34,101 bases of DNA. Origin: Lachnospiraceae bacterium (GTDB lineage: Bacteria; Bacillota; Clostridia; Lachnospirales; Lachnospiraceae). The stretch spans positions 1 to 34,101 of the forward strand of contig JAILGS010000045.1 in the NCBI GenBank assembly GCA_024696615.1, written 5' to 3'. The notes beneath the pieces were generated by a model. It ran no database searches and was not told where the DNA came from. It was given only the letters and a program-made list of their open reading frames with translations. The position numbers and the translations under genes are program-made. Within the stretch, counting starts at the first letter, position 1; each line of letters opens with the position of its first letter. Of the stretch, positions 1 to 9,623 are shown piece after piece.

Positions 1-3000
1 CTTGGTAACAACAATCTTACCTGCATCCGAATTCACATTATGATTGGTATCATAATAGGATTGAACTCCAACATTCACGGTAAGAACATAATAATTGGAG
101 TCATACTCTAATAAGCTGTCCCCATTGGTATCATCTTCGTAAATCTTAAAGTAATAGGTTCCAGGATTCTCCGTCGTAAAGGTAAGAGTGGCAGTGGCAT
201 TCTCCGTATTAATGGTATTCGCATCAAGAGTAACGCTAATTACACCATTAGTATCCCCACCATTATTATTCTTGGTAAGAATACCAGTCGATTCCGTACT
301 TGTTCCAGTAGCATCCGAAGCCTGTACTACCTTCATGGTAAAGCTACGATCCCCAAGACTTGCAGAACCATTTAATAATTTATGAAGATCCAAGGTGGTA
401 GAACCATCCTTTGAGGTATTATTAAAGGTCTGTGCTTCAGTATTAGAAGCTCCTAGGCTGTAACTATTACTGTTTTCATTATAAGTCAACAGATAATAGG
501 TCTTCGTTGCGGTCAGTGCATCCGTTGTTCTTGATAAATCCACCTCTACCAGGATTAAGTTCTCATCCTTTGTCACATTGGAGGCAAGGGCGGAAGGAAG
601 ATCACTTTCTCGCATTACCAGATACTGTGTCGCAGTCGTTGCTCCAATACCATCCACTTCCGTAGAAGTATAGGTAATTGCAGGGGAAGTACTACTTCCG
701 AAAGTAATATTACCGTTAGAATCATTCGTTGCAGCATTCGTACGCAAGGTACCAAATTTATACGTAGTCGAATTAGTACTAATATTACTTTCATAGGAAG
801 CAAGGCTTGTAATAGCACTTGCCACATCACCAGAAGATGCAAGAGCCGTATTGAAAGCATCTACTACAGCATTTGCATCCGACCAGTTATTATTACCAAG
901 ATTGGTCAAGCCAAAATTAAAGGTAAAATCACCTGGAATGTCACTATTGAGAGTCTTTTTTGCCTCAAAGAATACTCCGGTCTTATAAGCCGTCTTATTA
1001 TAGAGAATTACGGCACCATCCGTAGCATTTCCCTGATAGGTGGAAAGATAATCCACCGCCATGGTTTTACCATTGGTGGTAACATACTGGGTCATGGCAG
1101 TAATTTCTGGAGTTAAGGCTCCTGTGGAAGAATCCAGGCTTACTTCCACCGTTGCATAATAGATGGTATCATCATATACAATATCCTCATCCGAACCGAT
1201 GGTTTCTGCAATTCTAAAATAATAGGTTCCTGCAGAGGTAAAAGTTGCCGTAGCAGTCTGCGTGCCACTCGTTCCATCAAAGGATAGATCATCAAAGCTA
1301 ATGGCATTATCCGTAATGGTAGCAGCTTCCTTTAATACCCCGTTCGTAACACTTCCCATACCGGACACCTGGGTTACCTTCGCAGTAAAGGTCTTGCCAG
1401 AAGTCCAACTAGAATTACCATCCAAATCCTTCTGTACATAGAAGTCCAGCGTTGCTTCCTTGGAAGTATTATAAAAATCAATGCTGGATCCACCCAGACT
1501 CACCCGGTTATTATCATCCGCAGTTAAGGTTACCGAGGAGGCCCTGGTCGTACCAAGATAGGTTAAAGTCTGAGCATTATTCGTGGCGCTTTGATAATAA
1601 TATAAGGAATAGGTTACATCATAATTATTATCCGCTGCATTTCTCGCAACATCCACATGTAAAATATAGAAGGAAGAATCCACCGTAACACTGCTTGCAT
1701 AGGCGCTCGCAGGATCCGTTTCGTAGATAATATAATTAAATGAACCCTCATCTCCGATGGTTAAGGAATTATAAGAGAATACATCCTCCCATACAATCGC
1801 ACCGGTATCCGATGCCGTGGCAGTCGTAGCATTGGTAGAATCCACCGTTGCATTCACGCTATTACCGGACAGAGTCAACGTTCCTGAATCGGAAAATGTT
1901 CCTTCTAATAATGTTAGACTGGAGCCTTCCGTATAGGAATCCACTGCCCAATATCCATCCTCCGATGGATTTCCCGTATAACTTAATGGAGCAATGGTAA
2001 AATTAAATGCTCCCGATGGAACAACGGAAGTATAATTAAAGAACTTTTCCGCTTCCACCGAAAGAGTTGTGGTAAAGTTTCTCTCATTGGTAAATACCAC
2101 GCTGGTAAAGGCCTTGGATAAACTATCACTAAGTAAGTTATCATCCTCATCATAATGGGATACCTTCTGAATCGTTGCCTTCTTCGTGGTAACCCCATTC
2201 GTGGTGGACTCACTTACTAACACTTCCACAATATAATAAGTAGAATCTTTTTTTACTTCACTGGCTGTTTTCGCATGAGTGATATCATCTTCTGTTATTT
2301 TTAAGTAATAGGTACCCGTCTCATCAAAGGTTAATTCCGTCGGACTAAAGGTAATATCCCCCTTCGTATCCACCGTACCGGTTGCCACTTCACTTCCGGA
2401 AGTACCACTCATTGCATTACTTAAAGAGTCATACTGCTCCACGGTAAATCCAAACCGGGATACATAGGTACTTGGAATGCTAAGTAAATCATCCAATTTC
2501 TTGGATGCATAAAGTGGTAAGGTAGCAGAAGCGGATGGTTCATTCTCAAATAACAATAAGGACTGCTCACCAAAATAAATATTACCGTAGTTCTTTAATG
2601 CCGTAATCAGATCCGCATCCAAGGAACCATAATCATTACCACGAAGTAAGAAATATCTTACGGTATCACTCACTTCAAAGCCTTCTGGAGCATCTGCTTC
2701 CACTAAAGCAAATGCATTATCCAATCTTAATCCATTGATAATAATCGTATTACCATCCACGGTAGTGGAGATTCCATTGGAATCCGCCGAACTACTCTCC
2801 GCAGTAGAGGTATAGATTGGTGTACTATTCGGATCATAGGTAAGTTTTGGATCATTAGAATCCGTTTTATCCACACTTGCATAATAAATAGAGAAGGATG
2901 AACCGGACAATGGAATTTCCGTACCTGCAACATTAATCCAATATTTATAGATGGTTAAGGAGCCTGTTTCACCATAACCAACCACACTACTATCATAGGT

Positions 3001-5772
3001 AACAATAAATGCTTCGCCACTGAACTGATCACTGGTATCCGTAGAAGCCACACCATCGATGGTGAAGGTATTACCACCGGTATCAAAAGTTACTTCGGCA
3101 CCTTCTGGAATATCCATCTGAGTATCATAAGTAATATAGAGATGGGTTTCATCCGGCAGGGAGAAGGTAATCGTTCCCGTATCATAATTATAGGTATAGG
3201 ACCAACCAGAGGTAATCTGGGTCTTATTACCAGAATCATCCACGGTATACACCCGAAGGGTATTCTCTAAGAGAATTAACTTGGATCCTAACTGATCCAC
3301 TGCCTCAATCACATTATCCTTATTATCTAAATTTAATTCCAATGGATTAATATCCACAGTAAAGGATAAAATACCCTTCTTATAAGAAGAGAATTTGTGT
3401 GTCTTTTCCAAGATATCCACCGGCTCAATGGTATTAATAACCTTGGCCGTATCTAAGTTGGTGGAACCATAGGTACCCTTGGCACTATTGGTAAAGGACT
3501 GAGCTGTCGTATAAGCCACATGGTCAGAAATCTCAGCAATAAATTCCACATAGAATCCCTTACCCTGCGTATTATCCGAGGTTCCAGTATATTCCTGAAT
3601 CTCTGCGATCATTTCGTCCGTTAAAGTCAGGGTAAAGGTAACCACCTGACCTGCTACATTCACGGTATAATCCGTACCTTCCGTCAAGGTCATATCATTA
3701 GCCTTCGCCTGATAGTATTGATTATAGGAACAGATCCAACCACCCACTAAGGACTGATAAGTAAGTCCCTCTGGAAGAGTGTCCACAATGGTCACTGTTC
3801 CCCCGGCAGTAAGTTCATCCCCAAAATAAGACAGAGCGGTACCAAGACTGTAGGTAATGGTTTCATTGGAACCTGGAGTACCCTTCTTATAAGTAAGGGC
3901 CACGGTCTCATCCGTCCAGGAAGCCTGGGAACTGTGAGTCACAGTATTATCCCCAATCTTATAGCTACTGGTTACCATATTCACATAAGTTTTACCTGCA
4001 GTAGTGGTATCATTACTAAAGGACTTATAGGTAATGGTCAGGGTCTCTCCCTTATGAGCATTCACATAGCTCTCTGTTAAGGTAAAGGTTTCGGTATTCT
4101 GACCATAACTGGAATTATCACTAATGATTCCCTCCGTATAGATAATGGTTCCATTACTATTGGTGGTGTAATTGGTGTAGTTCGCATACTGTCCCGTAGT
4201 AGCTACGGAATAGGTTGGACTGTTACTTCCAATATATACATAGAGTGGATGGTCCGAATCGTAGAGCAAATGTGTACCACCATTTTCTGCATAGGTTACA
4301 TCCATCACATTAAAATTCTTAATCGTCTCCGTAGTATCCGGAATCGGAATGGATACGGTCCAGGTTAAATATCCGGAAGCATCCGGTCCATCCGTGGAGG
4401 TTAAGGTTTTGGTCACACTACCAGGATTGGTATTCACTGAGGTAGATTTACTGTAGGTATAATGTCCAATATCAATGGAGGTGGTATTATTAATTGCCTC
4501 CGCCGTGGTGGAAGAAAGACTCTCCTCCGATACCGTAGTTACATAAGTATAGGTATAAGTACCATCGGAATTCTTCGTAAACATATCCTTGGTCAGGGTA
4601 ATATTCTGATCATAGGAAGAACTGATTGCCTCGGAGTACGTATCCGTAAGAGATGACCAATCAATGGAATCTTCTCCCAAATCCCCCGGATTAATGGTAA
4701 TATTCCAAGTAACAAGTTCTCCGGAAAGGGAACCGGACTTATTTACACTTGGCTTGGTAATAATGTTATAAAGAGTCGTAGAGGTAGTCTGAGGATCCGT
4801 ATTCACATCATCGTTGTAAGACGCTTTCATCTGATTGGTTACAGAAGTAGACGCAGAGGGATCATAGGACGTAGCTGGAATCAACATATCATAGGTAATA
4901 TAAGCACTTGCTGGATAGTTAGAATCCGTAGTAGAAAGCTGCATAGAAGCAAGAGCTGAATTTAATGCACTCCAACTGGTATACGTAGTAGACGAACCAT
5001 TGTAATTTAAGGTAATGGAACTCGTATCATTTAATCCTGATGGGGTATCCGTTAAAGAAATATTTCTAACTGTACCATTGTTGGCAGTCATGGTATATTT
5101 AAAGCTTGCAATAGCAGAACCATCCGCATTGGCAGTGATGGCAGTCTTTTCCTTATTTCCACTTAAGGTAGAAGCTACCACATCCACATTCACGATTAAG
5201 TCGATAATCTCGCTACCATCCACACTAACCGTCTGATTCACCTGACTGGTCTTTCCATCGGAGGTAACAACCACTTTGCCATCTAAGGAAGCCTTACCGG
5301 AACGATTGGAATAGGTATTCCAATAATCCGCATAAATATACAGGCTCATAATATTATCCACGATGGAATAATATCCCATGTTCACACCCTTCTCATCGGT
5401 GTATGGAATAATACTGGAATTATCATCCGAATTCACGGTCTGATCCAGAGTTAATCCCTGAAGGTCCAAGTCAATGGCAATCTGAATATCCTCTGTAACA
5501 TTAGTTACATTGGAGTTATTTACATTCCAATTAAAACTTAATTTTACAGCATCTCCATTATTCACCTGAATGGAGTCATTATTCCCCCCGGCGGAATAAT
5601 CAGTTCCACCAATGGTGAGTACTAAATTGGAAATATCCACATCATTCTCGGATAAAACCGTATAAGCAAGGACCTCCTTAGTAAAATGGAATGGTGTCAG
5701 AATCGAAATCACCATTACTAACGCCATGAGAAAAGCTACTGCTCTTCTACTACTACAACTAACATTCTTCAT
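1..5772 (-). CDS. Giant secreted multi-domain adhesin with isopeptide repeats (3' end outside window)
   Basis: The frame is open without a stop from ATG at 5772 to base 1, at least 1,924 codons. GGGAG precedes the start. Residues 1-36 form a signal peptide (basic start, core AVAFLMALVMVISILTPF, likely cut after VLA). Residues about 37-930 are Ser/Thr/Asn-rich and resemble collagen-binding and fimbrial D2-type domains (for example VTIVDTLPEGLTY). Residues about 936-1085 resemble a CnaB domain (LTIYKYW, ALVEADAPEGFEV, LLLFENEP). At least five Spy0128/FctA-like repeats follow, from about 1085, 1235, 1440, 1597 and 1790. Each has an early Lys (ASKKL, AEKFF, VQKDL, AKKTL, LHKLL) and a Glu in a strand such as GTYYFRIAET. 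Four complete repeats end with an Asn motif (VVFTNE, IDFYNTS, VILYNK, QTFNNT). This fits self-crosslinking pilin-like domains in a cell-surface stalk. No wall anchor is visible because the C-terminus is missing. The protein name is uncertain; the domain class is fairly sure. Confidence 0.85.
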   Translation of the reverse strand, partial: MKNVSCSSRRAVAFLMALVMVISILTPFHFTKEVLAYTVLSENDVDISNLVLTIGGTDYSAGGNNDSIQVNNGDAVKLSFNWNVNNSNVTNVTEDIQIAIDLDLQGLTLDQTVNSDDNSSIIPYTDEKGVNMGYYSIVDNIMSLYIYADYWNTYSNRSGKASLDGKVVVTSDGKTSQVNQTVSVDGSEIIDLIVNVDVVASTLSGNKEKTAITANADGSAIASFKYTMTANNGTVRNISLTDTPSGLNDTSSITLNYNGSSTTYTSWSALNSALASMQLSTTDSNYPASAYITYDMLIPATSYDPSASTSVTNQMKASYNDDVNTDPQTTSTTLYNIITKPSVNKSGSLSGELVTWNITINPGDLGEDSIDWSSLTDTYSEAISSSYDQNITLTKDMFTKNSDGTYTYTYVTTVSEESLSSTTAEAINNTTSIDIGHYTYSKSTSVNTNPGSVTKTLTSTDGPDASGYLTWTVSIPIPDTTETIKNFNVMDVTYAENGGTHLLYDSDHPLYVYIGSNSPTYSVATTGQYANYTNYTTNSNGTIIYTEGIISDNSSYGQNTETFTLTESYVNAHKGETLTITYKSFSNDTTTAGKTYVNMVTSSYKIGDNTVTHSSQASWTDETVALTYKKGTPGSNETITYSLGTALSYFGDELTAGGTVTIVDTLPEGLTYQSLVGGWICSYNQYYQAKANDMTLTEGTDYTVNVAGQVVTFTLTLTDEMIAEIQEYTGTSDNTQGKGFYVEFIAEISDHVAYTTAQSFTNSAKGTYGSTNLDTAKVINTIEPVDILEKTHKFSSYKKGILSFTVDINPLELNLDNKDNVIEAVDQLGSKLILLENTLRVYTVDDSGNKTQITSGWSYTYNYDTGTITFSLPDETHLYITYDTQMDIPEGAEVTFDTGGNTFTIDGVASTDTSDQFSGEAFIVTYDSSVVGYGETGSLTIYKYWINVAGTEIPLSGSSFSIYYASVDKTDSNDPKLTYDPNSTPIYTSTAESSSADSNGISTTVDGNTIIINGLRLDNAFALVEADAPEGFEVSDTVRYFLLRGNDYGSLDADLITALKNYGNIYFGEQSLLLFENEPSASATLPLYASKKLDDLLSIPSTYVSRFGFTVEQYDSLSNAMSGTSGSEVATGTVDTKGDITFSPTELTFDETGTYYLKITEDDITHAKTASEVKKDSTYYIVEVLVSESTTNGVTTKKATIQKVSHYDEDDNLLSDSLSKAFTSVVFTNERNFTTTLSVEAEKFFNYTSVVPSGAFNFTIAPLSYTGNPSEDGYWAVDSYTEGSSLTLLEGTFSDSGTLTLSGNSVNATVDSTNATTATASDTGAIVWEDVFSYNSLTIGDEGSFNYIIYETDPASAYASSVTVDSSFYILHVDVARNAADNNYDVTYSLYYYQSATNNAQTLTYLGTTRASSVTLTADDNNRVSLGGSSIDFYNTSKEATLDFYVQKDLDGNSSWTSGKTFTAKVTQVSGMGSVTNGVLKEAATITDNAISFDDLSFDGTSGTQTATATFTSAGTYYFRIAETIGSDEDIVYDDTIYYATVEVSLDSSTGALTPEITAMTQYVTTNGKTMAVDYLSTYQGNATDGAVILYNKTAYKTGVFFEAKKTLNSDIPGDFTFNFGLTNLGNNNWSDANAVVDAFNTALASSGDVASAITSLASYESNISTNSTTYKFGTLRTNAATNDSNGNITFGSSTSPAITYTSTEVDGIGATTATQYLVMRESDLPSALASNVTKDENLILVEVDLSRTTDALTATKTYYLLTYNENSNSYSLGASNTEAQTFNNTSKDGSTTLDLHKLLNGSASLGDRSFTMKVVQASDATGTSTESTGILTKNNNGGDTNGVISVTLDANTINTENATATLTFTTENPGTYYFKIYEDDTNGDSLLEYDSNYYVLTVNVGVQSYYDTNHNVNSDAGKIVVTK

Positions 5773-5793
5773 TTCCGTTCTCCCTTTGAACAC

Positions 5794-5813
5794 ACTCAAC
5801 CCTACTATTGAGT
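5794..5813 (-). promoter_or_regulatory. Leader hairpin upstream of the adhesin RBS
   Basis: ACTCAA (5794-5799) and TTGAGT (5808-5813) form a 6-bp stem with an 8-nt loop, about 15 nt upstream of the ribosome binding site. It could affect translation or mRNA stability. The evidence is only the inverted repeat. The rest of the 5773-6080 gap is AT-rich with no gene visible. Confidence 0.25.
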
Positions 5814-5924
5814 TTTATTTAAAAATGTAACTAGATTTAATTCATCCTCTTGAATCATTCTATCAGAACCTCGCACTATATTTAGTATCCAAAAGATTTC
5901 AACCATATAAACCTAGTCTATAGT

Positions 5925-5953
5925 ATTATACCTTGCTTCTAGTAAATTGAAAA
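5925..5953 (-). promoter_or_regulatory. Predicted sigma-A promoter for the giant adhesin
   Basis: On the minus strand a perfect TATAAT (5925-5930) lies 17 bp downstream of TTTTCA (5948-5953, 4 of 6 matches to TTGACA). The predicted start near 5918 leaves a leader of about 145 nt before the ATG. Confidence 0.55.
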
Positions 5954-6080
5954 GAGGATATTTCAACAAATCCCACATTTTCTGCACTTTGTTGTATTTT
6001 AAAGAGAATTAAGAGGAATATTTGTATAGAATTAAATATGGATATAAGTTATTGATGATAATTTGATAAATTTGAGGATT

Positions 6081-6140
6081 AAAAAAAGCGAAAAATTAAT
6101 TCAGAAAAGTTATCCACCAAATTAATTCATCGCTTTTTTT
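6081..6140. terminator. Bidirectional intrinsic terminator after the prepilin peptidase gene
   Basis: AAAAAAAGCG (6081-6090) pairs with CGCTTTTTTT (6131-6140), supported inside by ATTAATT on both arms. It follows the stop of the prepilin peptidase gene on the minus strand and has a T-tract in both orientations. The stem is AT-rich, so efficiency may be modest. Confidence 0.6.
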
Positions 6141-6151
6141 ATTGATTAGAG

Positions 6152-6913
6152 TTAAAAACTATGTAAATAAAGATCCATTAATTGATTTCCATAAAAGGTT
6201 GCAACCACTACCCCAATACACAGACTTGGTCCAAATGCAAAATGGTCCTTTTTTCCCATCTTTCTTCGGATCAATCCATAGATTCCATAAATTGCACCGA
6301 TGAACAGCCCGATAAAGAATGCTACCACCGTGGCCTTCCATCCAAGAAAGAATCCGATGGCAAACATCATCTTCACATCTCCACCGCCAAATCCTCCTGG
6401 AACAAGAAGAATAATCAGATACATGGGAAGAGCAATGGAAAACATTCCAATAATCCGACTGGTAAGGGATAGTTGTACAAAATCCCCCATGGTAAAGAGG
6501 GAAATCACCCCATATACAAAAAGTGCTATATTTAATCCCACCGGAATAATCATGGTATCATGATCAATCATAAAGATGATGGTCAAATCAGCAAATAACA
6601 AAAAGACCGTAAGCCACGCTAGATTGCAGCCATAATAAGCATATAATAAAACTGCTACTACGCCACCAAGAAGTTCAATCAAAGCATATCGTAAAGAAAA
6701 GGATTTCTTACAATATGGACAATGAAACCAGTATAACAGACTACTAACAACTGGGATCTGATCCCTCCAGCTTAACTTGTGTCCACATTCATCACAACGA
6801 ACCTTCCACTTCTTCACTTCATAGGTCTTGGGTAAATGGGCAATCACGATATTGGCCAGCCCAAAGATCAACATTCCGAAAAGAAATAATGCAATTGCAA
6901 GATATGCGTTCAT
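6152..6913 (-). CDS. Prepilin peptidase (type IV leader peptidase, A24 family)
   Basis: A 253-residue polytopic membrane protein of the PilD/ComC/TadV type, which cleaves (and in some members methylates) prepilin leader peptides at the membrane. After the first membrane segment there is a zinc-binding pair of CxxC motifs (CDECGHKLSWRD ... CPYCKKSFSLRYALIEL), as in full-length enzymes. The two expected catalytic Asp sites are visible: one near FADLTIIFMIDHD and one in GGGDVKMMFAIG. ATG at 6913 is preferred to the in-frame ATG at 6946 because GGAAAGGGAG precedes it and the upstream ATG has no ribosome binding site. No pilin or secretion ATPase genes are adjacent, so its substrates are encoded elsewhere. 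The family call is secure; whether it serves a competence, Tad or type IV pilus system is unknown. Confidence 0.9.
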   Translation of the reverse strand: MNAYLAIALFLFGMLIFGLANIVIAHLPKTYEVKKWKVRCDECGHKLSWRDQIPVVSSLLYWFHCPYCKKSFSLRYALIELLGGVVAVLLYAYYGCNLAWLTVFLLFADLTIIFMIDHDTMIIPVGLNIALFVYGVISLFTMGDFVQLSLTSRIIGMFSIALPMYLIILLVPGGFGGGDVKMMFAIGFFLGWKATVVAFFIGLFIGAIYGIYGLIRRKMGKKDHFAFGPSLCIGVVVATFYGNQLMDLYLHSF

Positions 6914-6979
6914 ACGATTTTGCTCTCCCTTTCCATCCATTTGCATAATAAAGGCATCTGTATGAAACAGATGGCTTTT

Positions 6980-7008
6980 AGTATATCATATCTTCCGGGG
7001 TTTTTAAA
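6980..7008 (-). promoter_or_regulatory. Predicted promoter for the prepilin peptidase gene
   Basis: Minus strand TATACT (6980-6985) with an extended -10 TGA in front and TTTAAA (7003-7008) at 17-bp spacing. A small hairpin, CATCTG/CAGATG (6955-6973), lies between it and the ribosome binding site. Confidence 0.45.
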
Positions 7009-7049
7009 TATCTCATTCCCCCTGGTTTTCCTACGCCGCCATCCTTTTC

Positions 7050-7805
7050 TTACTGCAGGAGTAATCCCACAGGACAATGATCGGAACCAAGAACTTCCGT
7101 ATAGATTTTCGCATCTTGCAAGCGAGGAGTTAATGACTTGGAGGTAAGGAAATAATCGATTCTCCATCCCGCATTCTTTTCTCTGGACTTAAACATATAG
7201 GACCACCAGGAATATACGCCCTCCGTGGTTGGATAAAAATGTCGCCAGGTATCCACAAAGCCAGAGGCCAGAAGTTCACTCATCTTCTGACGTTCTTCGT
7301 CCGTAAATCCAGCATTATGATGATTGGTCTTCGGATTCTTTAAATCAATTTCCTCGTGGGCAACATTCATATCCCCCGTAACAATCACAGGTTTCTTCTC
7401 ATTCAATGCCAATAAATAGGCACGGAAATCGTCCTCCCACTGCATCCGATAGTCCAGGCGCTCCAGCTCCCGCTTGGAATTCGGCACATAGACACAGACA
7501 AAATAATAATCCAAAAACTCCACCGTAATCACACGGCCTTCCTGGTCATGCTCTTCCATCCCAATTCCATAACTTACCTGCAAAGGCTCTTCCTTACAAA
7601 ATACTGCGGTGCCGGAATACCCCTTCTTCTTGGCATAATTCCAATAACAATGATATCCCTCCGGAGCAAATTCCAGCTGTCCCTCGGATAATTTGGTTTC
7701 CTGGAGACAGAATACATCCGCATCCTCCGCCTGAAAAAATTCTTCAAACCCCTTCTGCATGCATGCACGAAGGCCATTCACATTCCATGATATCAATTTG
7801 GTCAT
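7050..7805 (-). CDS. exoA: Exodeoxyribonuclease III / AP endonuclease
   Basis: A 251-residue exonuclease III family protein (XthA/ExoA), a Mg-dependent nuclease that incises DNA 5' to abasic sites in base-excision repair. Family motifs appear in order: KLISWNVNGLRA at the N-terminus, LQETKL (metal-binding Glu), GYSGTAVFC, VYVPNS, VTGDMNVAHEEIDL (catalytic Asp/Asn), GWRIDYFL and the terminal GSDHCPVGL with the catalytic Asp-His. The length is normal for the family. It starts three bases after the recJ stop, and its ribosome binding site AGAGGA lies in the end of recJ, so the two repair genes are probably co-transcribed. No intrinsic terminator is obvious downstream, so transcripts may continue towards the prepilin peptidase gene. 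Confidence 0.95.
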   Translation of the reverse strand: MTKLISWNVNGLRACMQKGFEEFFQAEDADVFCLQETKLSEGQLEFAPEGYHCYWNYAKKKGYSGTAVFCKEEPLQVSYGIGMEEHDQEGRVITVEFLDYYFVCVYVPNSKRELERLDYRMQWEDDFRAYLLALNEKKPVIVTGDMNVAHEEIDLKNPKTNHHNAGFTDEERQKMSELLASGFVDTWRHFYPTTEGVYSWWSYMFKSREKNAGWRIDYFLTSKSLTPRLQDAKIYTEVLGSDHCPVGLLLQ

Positions 7806-7808
7806 CTT

Positions 7809-9554
7809 TTATCCTCTCCCACAATGTCTGATTTCTTTGATTTGTAATTGTACCTTTTCTTCCCCCATATAGGTATTTAATCGTGGGGAATAAAGGATGT
7901 TCACCATATCCCCCGCCCGGTAGGATGCCGCTTCTTCCTCCCTGCAATGAAAGAGAATACAATCCCTTCCCTCACCACGTTCATCCACCGCTCGGAAGAT
8001 GAATGTATCCTGATTTTTTCCACGGAGTCGTGGCTCTTCCACACGTAGTTTCAACGCTCCAAAAAGGGGCTTTTCATTCCCGTTGCCCGATGGTTCTAAC
8101 AGGTCCAATTCCTGAATCAGATGGGAATTGACATAACCGATGGGCAATTCACAGTCAATCCATACCTTGGGAATTAAATCCTCTTTAGAAAGATTGGCAT
8201 TGGCATTTAATCGAAGCCGCAGAGCTTCCAAATTCTTTTCCTCCAAGGAAAGTCCGGCAGCCATGGGATGTCCACCAAATTTGGTCAATAAATCCTTGCA
8301 CTCCGAAAGCTTATCGGACATGGAATATTCCTCCGTGGAGCGTCCAGAACCCTTTAATCCATCCTCCGTCTTCGTAATGACAAAGGTTGGGCGATAGAAT
8401 TTTTCCCGGATTTTTCCCGCTACAATCCCCGCAATACTTTCATGGCACTCTGGCAAATATAATACAAGGACCGAATCTTTTTCTTCCCCCATCTGCTCCA
8501 CCATGCGAATTGCTTCTTCCACCTGATCTTCCTGCATTTGCTTACGCTCATCATTTAAGAGTTTTAATTCCATGGCAAGTGCAAGAGCTTCCTTGGGATT
8601 TTTCGAAAGAAAGAGCTTTAAGGCACGTTCCGCCGTATCCAATCGTCCACTGGCATTCACGCAGGGACCGATGGTAAATCCCAGATGATAACAGCGAAGC
8701 TGTTCTGGCTCCACCTGCTGCACCTCCATCAAAGCCTTTAATCCAAGATTCCTGGTTCGACGCATTAGTTTTAGGGCTTCCTTCACAATAATTCGATTTT
8801 CTCCCAACAGCGGCATCACATCCACCACCGTGGCTAACCCGCCAATTTCCAGCAAACTGTCAAAAAACTCCGCCCGTTCTTTGCGAAGCCCCCGTACCTG
8901 ATAGAGATACTCAATTAATTTGTAGGCCACCATGGCACCACATAATTCTTTAAAGGGATAGGTACAATCCTCCTGAATCGGATCCACCACGGCATCCGCC
9001 TCGGGAAGGATATAGACTTTCTTCCCATCCTGTTCTTCATAAGGAATATCATGATGATCCGTTACGATCACGGTCAGTCCCTTATTTTTAGCAAGGCTTA
9101 AGGCACTTCTGGCAGCAATTCCATTATCACAGGTCAATAGGGTATCAACCCCTTCTTCCACTGCTTTTTCCACCATATTCTCATTGATTCCATAACCATC
9201 ATGTACGCGATGAGGAATGGCATAGTCCACATTACCACCAAGTTCCGTTATTCCACGATACAAAATATAGATGGAGGAGACTCCATCACAGTCATAATCC
9301 CCCACAATTCGAATCTTTTTCTGTTGTTGGATTTTTTCTAAAAGAAGATCTCCGGCTTTCGTTAGGTCCTTCATCTGTCGCCCATCATGAAAGTTCTCCC
9401 GATTGCCATGAAGATACTCTTCTAACAAAGATTTCTCATCCACACCACGATTACGAATCACCCTGGCTAACACAGGAGAAATCTGAAACTCTTTTCCGAT
9501 GGTCGTATAATCCGCCCAGGCCTTCTTAGTATATACCATCCACTGCTTTTTCAT
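7809..9554 (-). CDS. recJ: Single-stranded-DNA-specific exonuclease RecJ
   Basis: A 581-residue RecJ, the 5'-3' single-strand exonuclease of recombination and mismatch/base-excision repair. The DHH phosphoesterase core shows VGDYDCDGVSSIYIL and VTDHHD in the first third. The DHHA1-type region shows GPCVNASGRLDTA and later GSGRS and KFGGHPMAAGLSL. A C-terminal OB-like region follows. The start at 9554 (MKKQWMVY) is chosen because AAAGGA lies just upstream; the frame extends to 9608, but that extension runs through a strong terminator hairpin. The order is zinc-ribbon gene, terminator, recJ, exoA. How recJ escapes the terminator is addressed in the findings. Confidence 0.95.
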   Translation of the reverse strand: MKKQWMVYTKKAWADYTTIGKEFQISPVLARVIRNRGVDEKSLLEEYLHGNRENFHDGRQMKDLTKAGDLLLEKIQQQKKIRIVGDYDCDGVSSIYILYRGITELGGNVDYAIPHRVHDGYGINENMVEKAVEEGVDTLLTCDNGIAARSALSLAKNKGLTVIVTDHHDIPYEEQDGKKVYILPEADAVVDPIQEDCTYPFKELCGAMVAYKLIEYLYQVRGLRKERAEFFDSLLEIGGLATVVDVMPLLGENRIIVKEALKLMRRTRNLGLKALMEVQQVEPEQLRCYHLGFTIGPCVNASGRLDTAERALKLFLSKNPKEALALAMELKLLNDERKQMQEDQVEEAIRMVEQMGEEKDSVLVLYLPECHESIAGIVAGKIREKFYRPTFVITKTEDGLKGSGRSTEEYSMSDKLSECKDLLTKFGGHPMAAGLSLEEKNLEALRLRLNANANLSKEDLIPKVWIDCELPIGYVNSHLIQELDLLEPSGNGNEKPLFGALKLRVEEPRLRGKNQDTFIFRAVDERGEGRDCILFHCREEEAASYRAGDMVNILYSPRLNTYMGEEKVQLQIKEIRHCGRG

Positions 9555-9566
9555 GACATTCCTTTC

Positions 9567-9599
9567 AAAAAAAATCCACAGGACGAATGGTCCTGTGGA
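9567..9599 (-). terminator. Intrinsic terminator between the zinc-ribbon gene and recJ
   Basis: TCCACAGGAC (9575-9584) and GTCCTGTGGA (9590-9599) form a perfect 10-bp stem with a 5-nt loop. Read on the minus strand it is followed by eight T residues (9567-9574). The T-run directly abuts the recJ ribosome binding site. Confidence 0.85.
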
Positions 9600-9623
9600 C
9601 TTCAACATTTCTTCAGCAAACCC

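Noticed and set aside
1-5772. CRISPR or DNA-level repeat array in the repetitive adhesin gene
   Set aside because: The repeats are diverged at DNA level and lie within one open reading frame; they are protein domains, not an array.
5773-5918. Cyclic-di-GMP or other riboswitch in the adhesin leader
   Set aside because: Only one weak 6-bp hairpin is visible and no conserved aptamer core was recognised.
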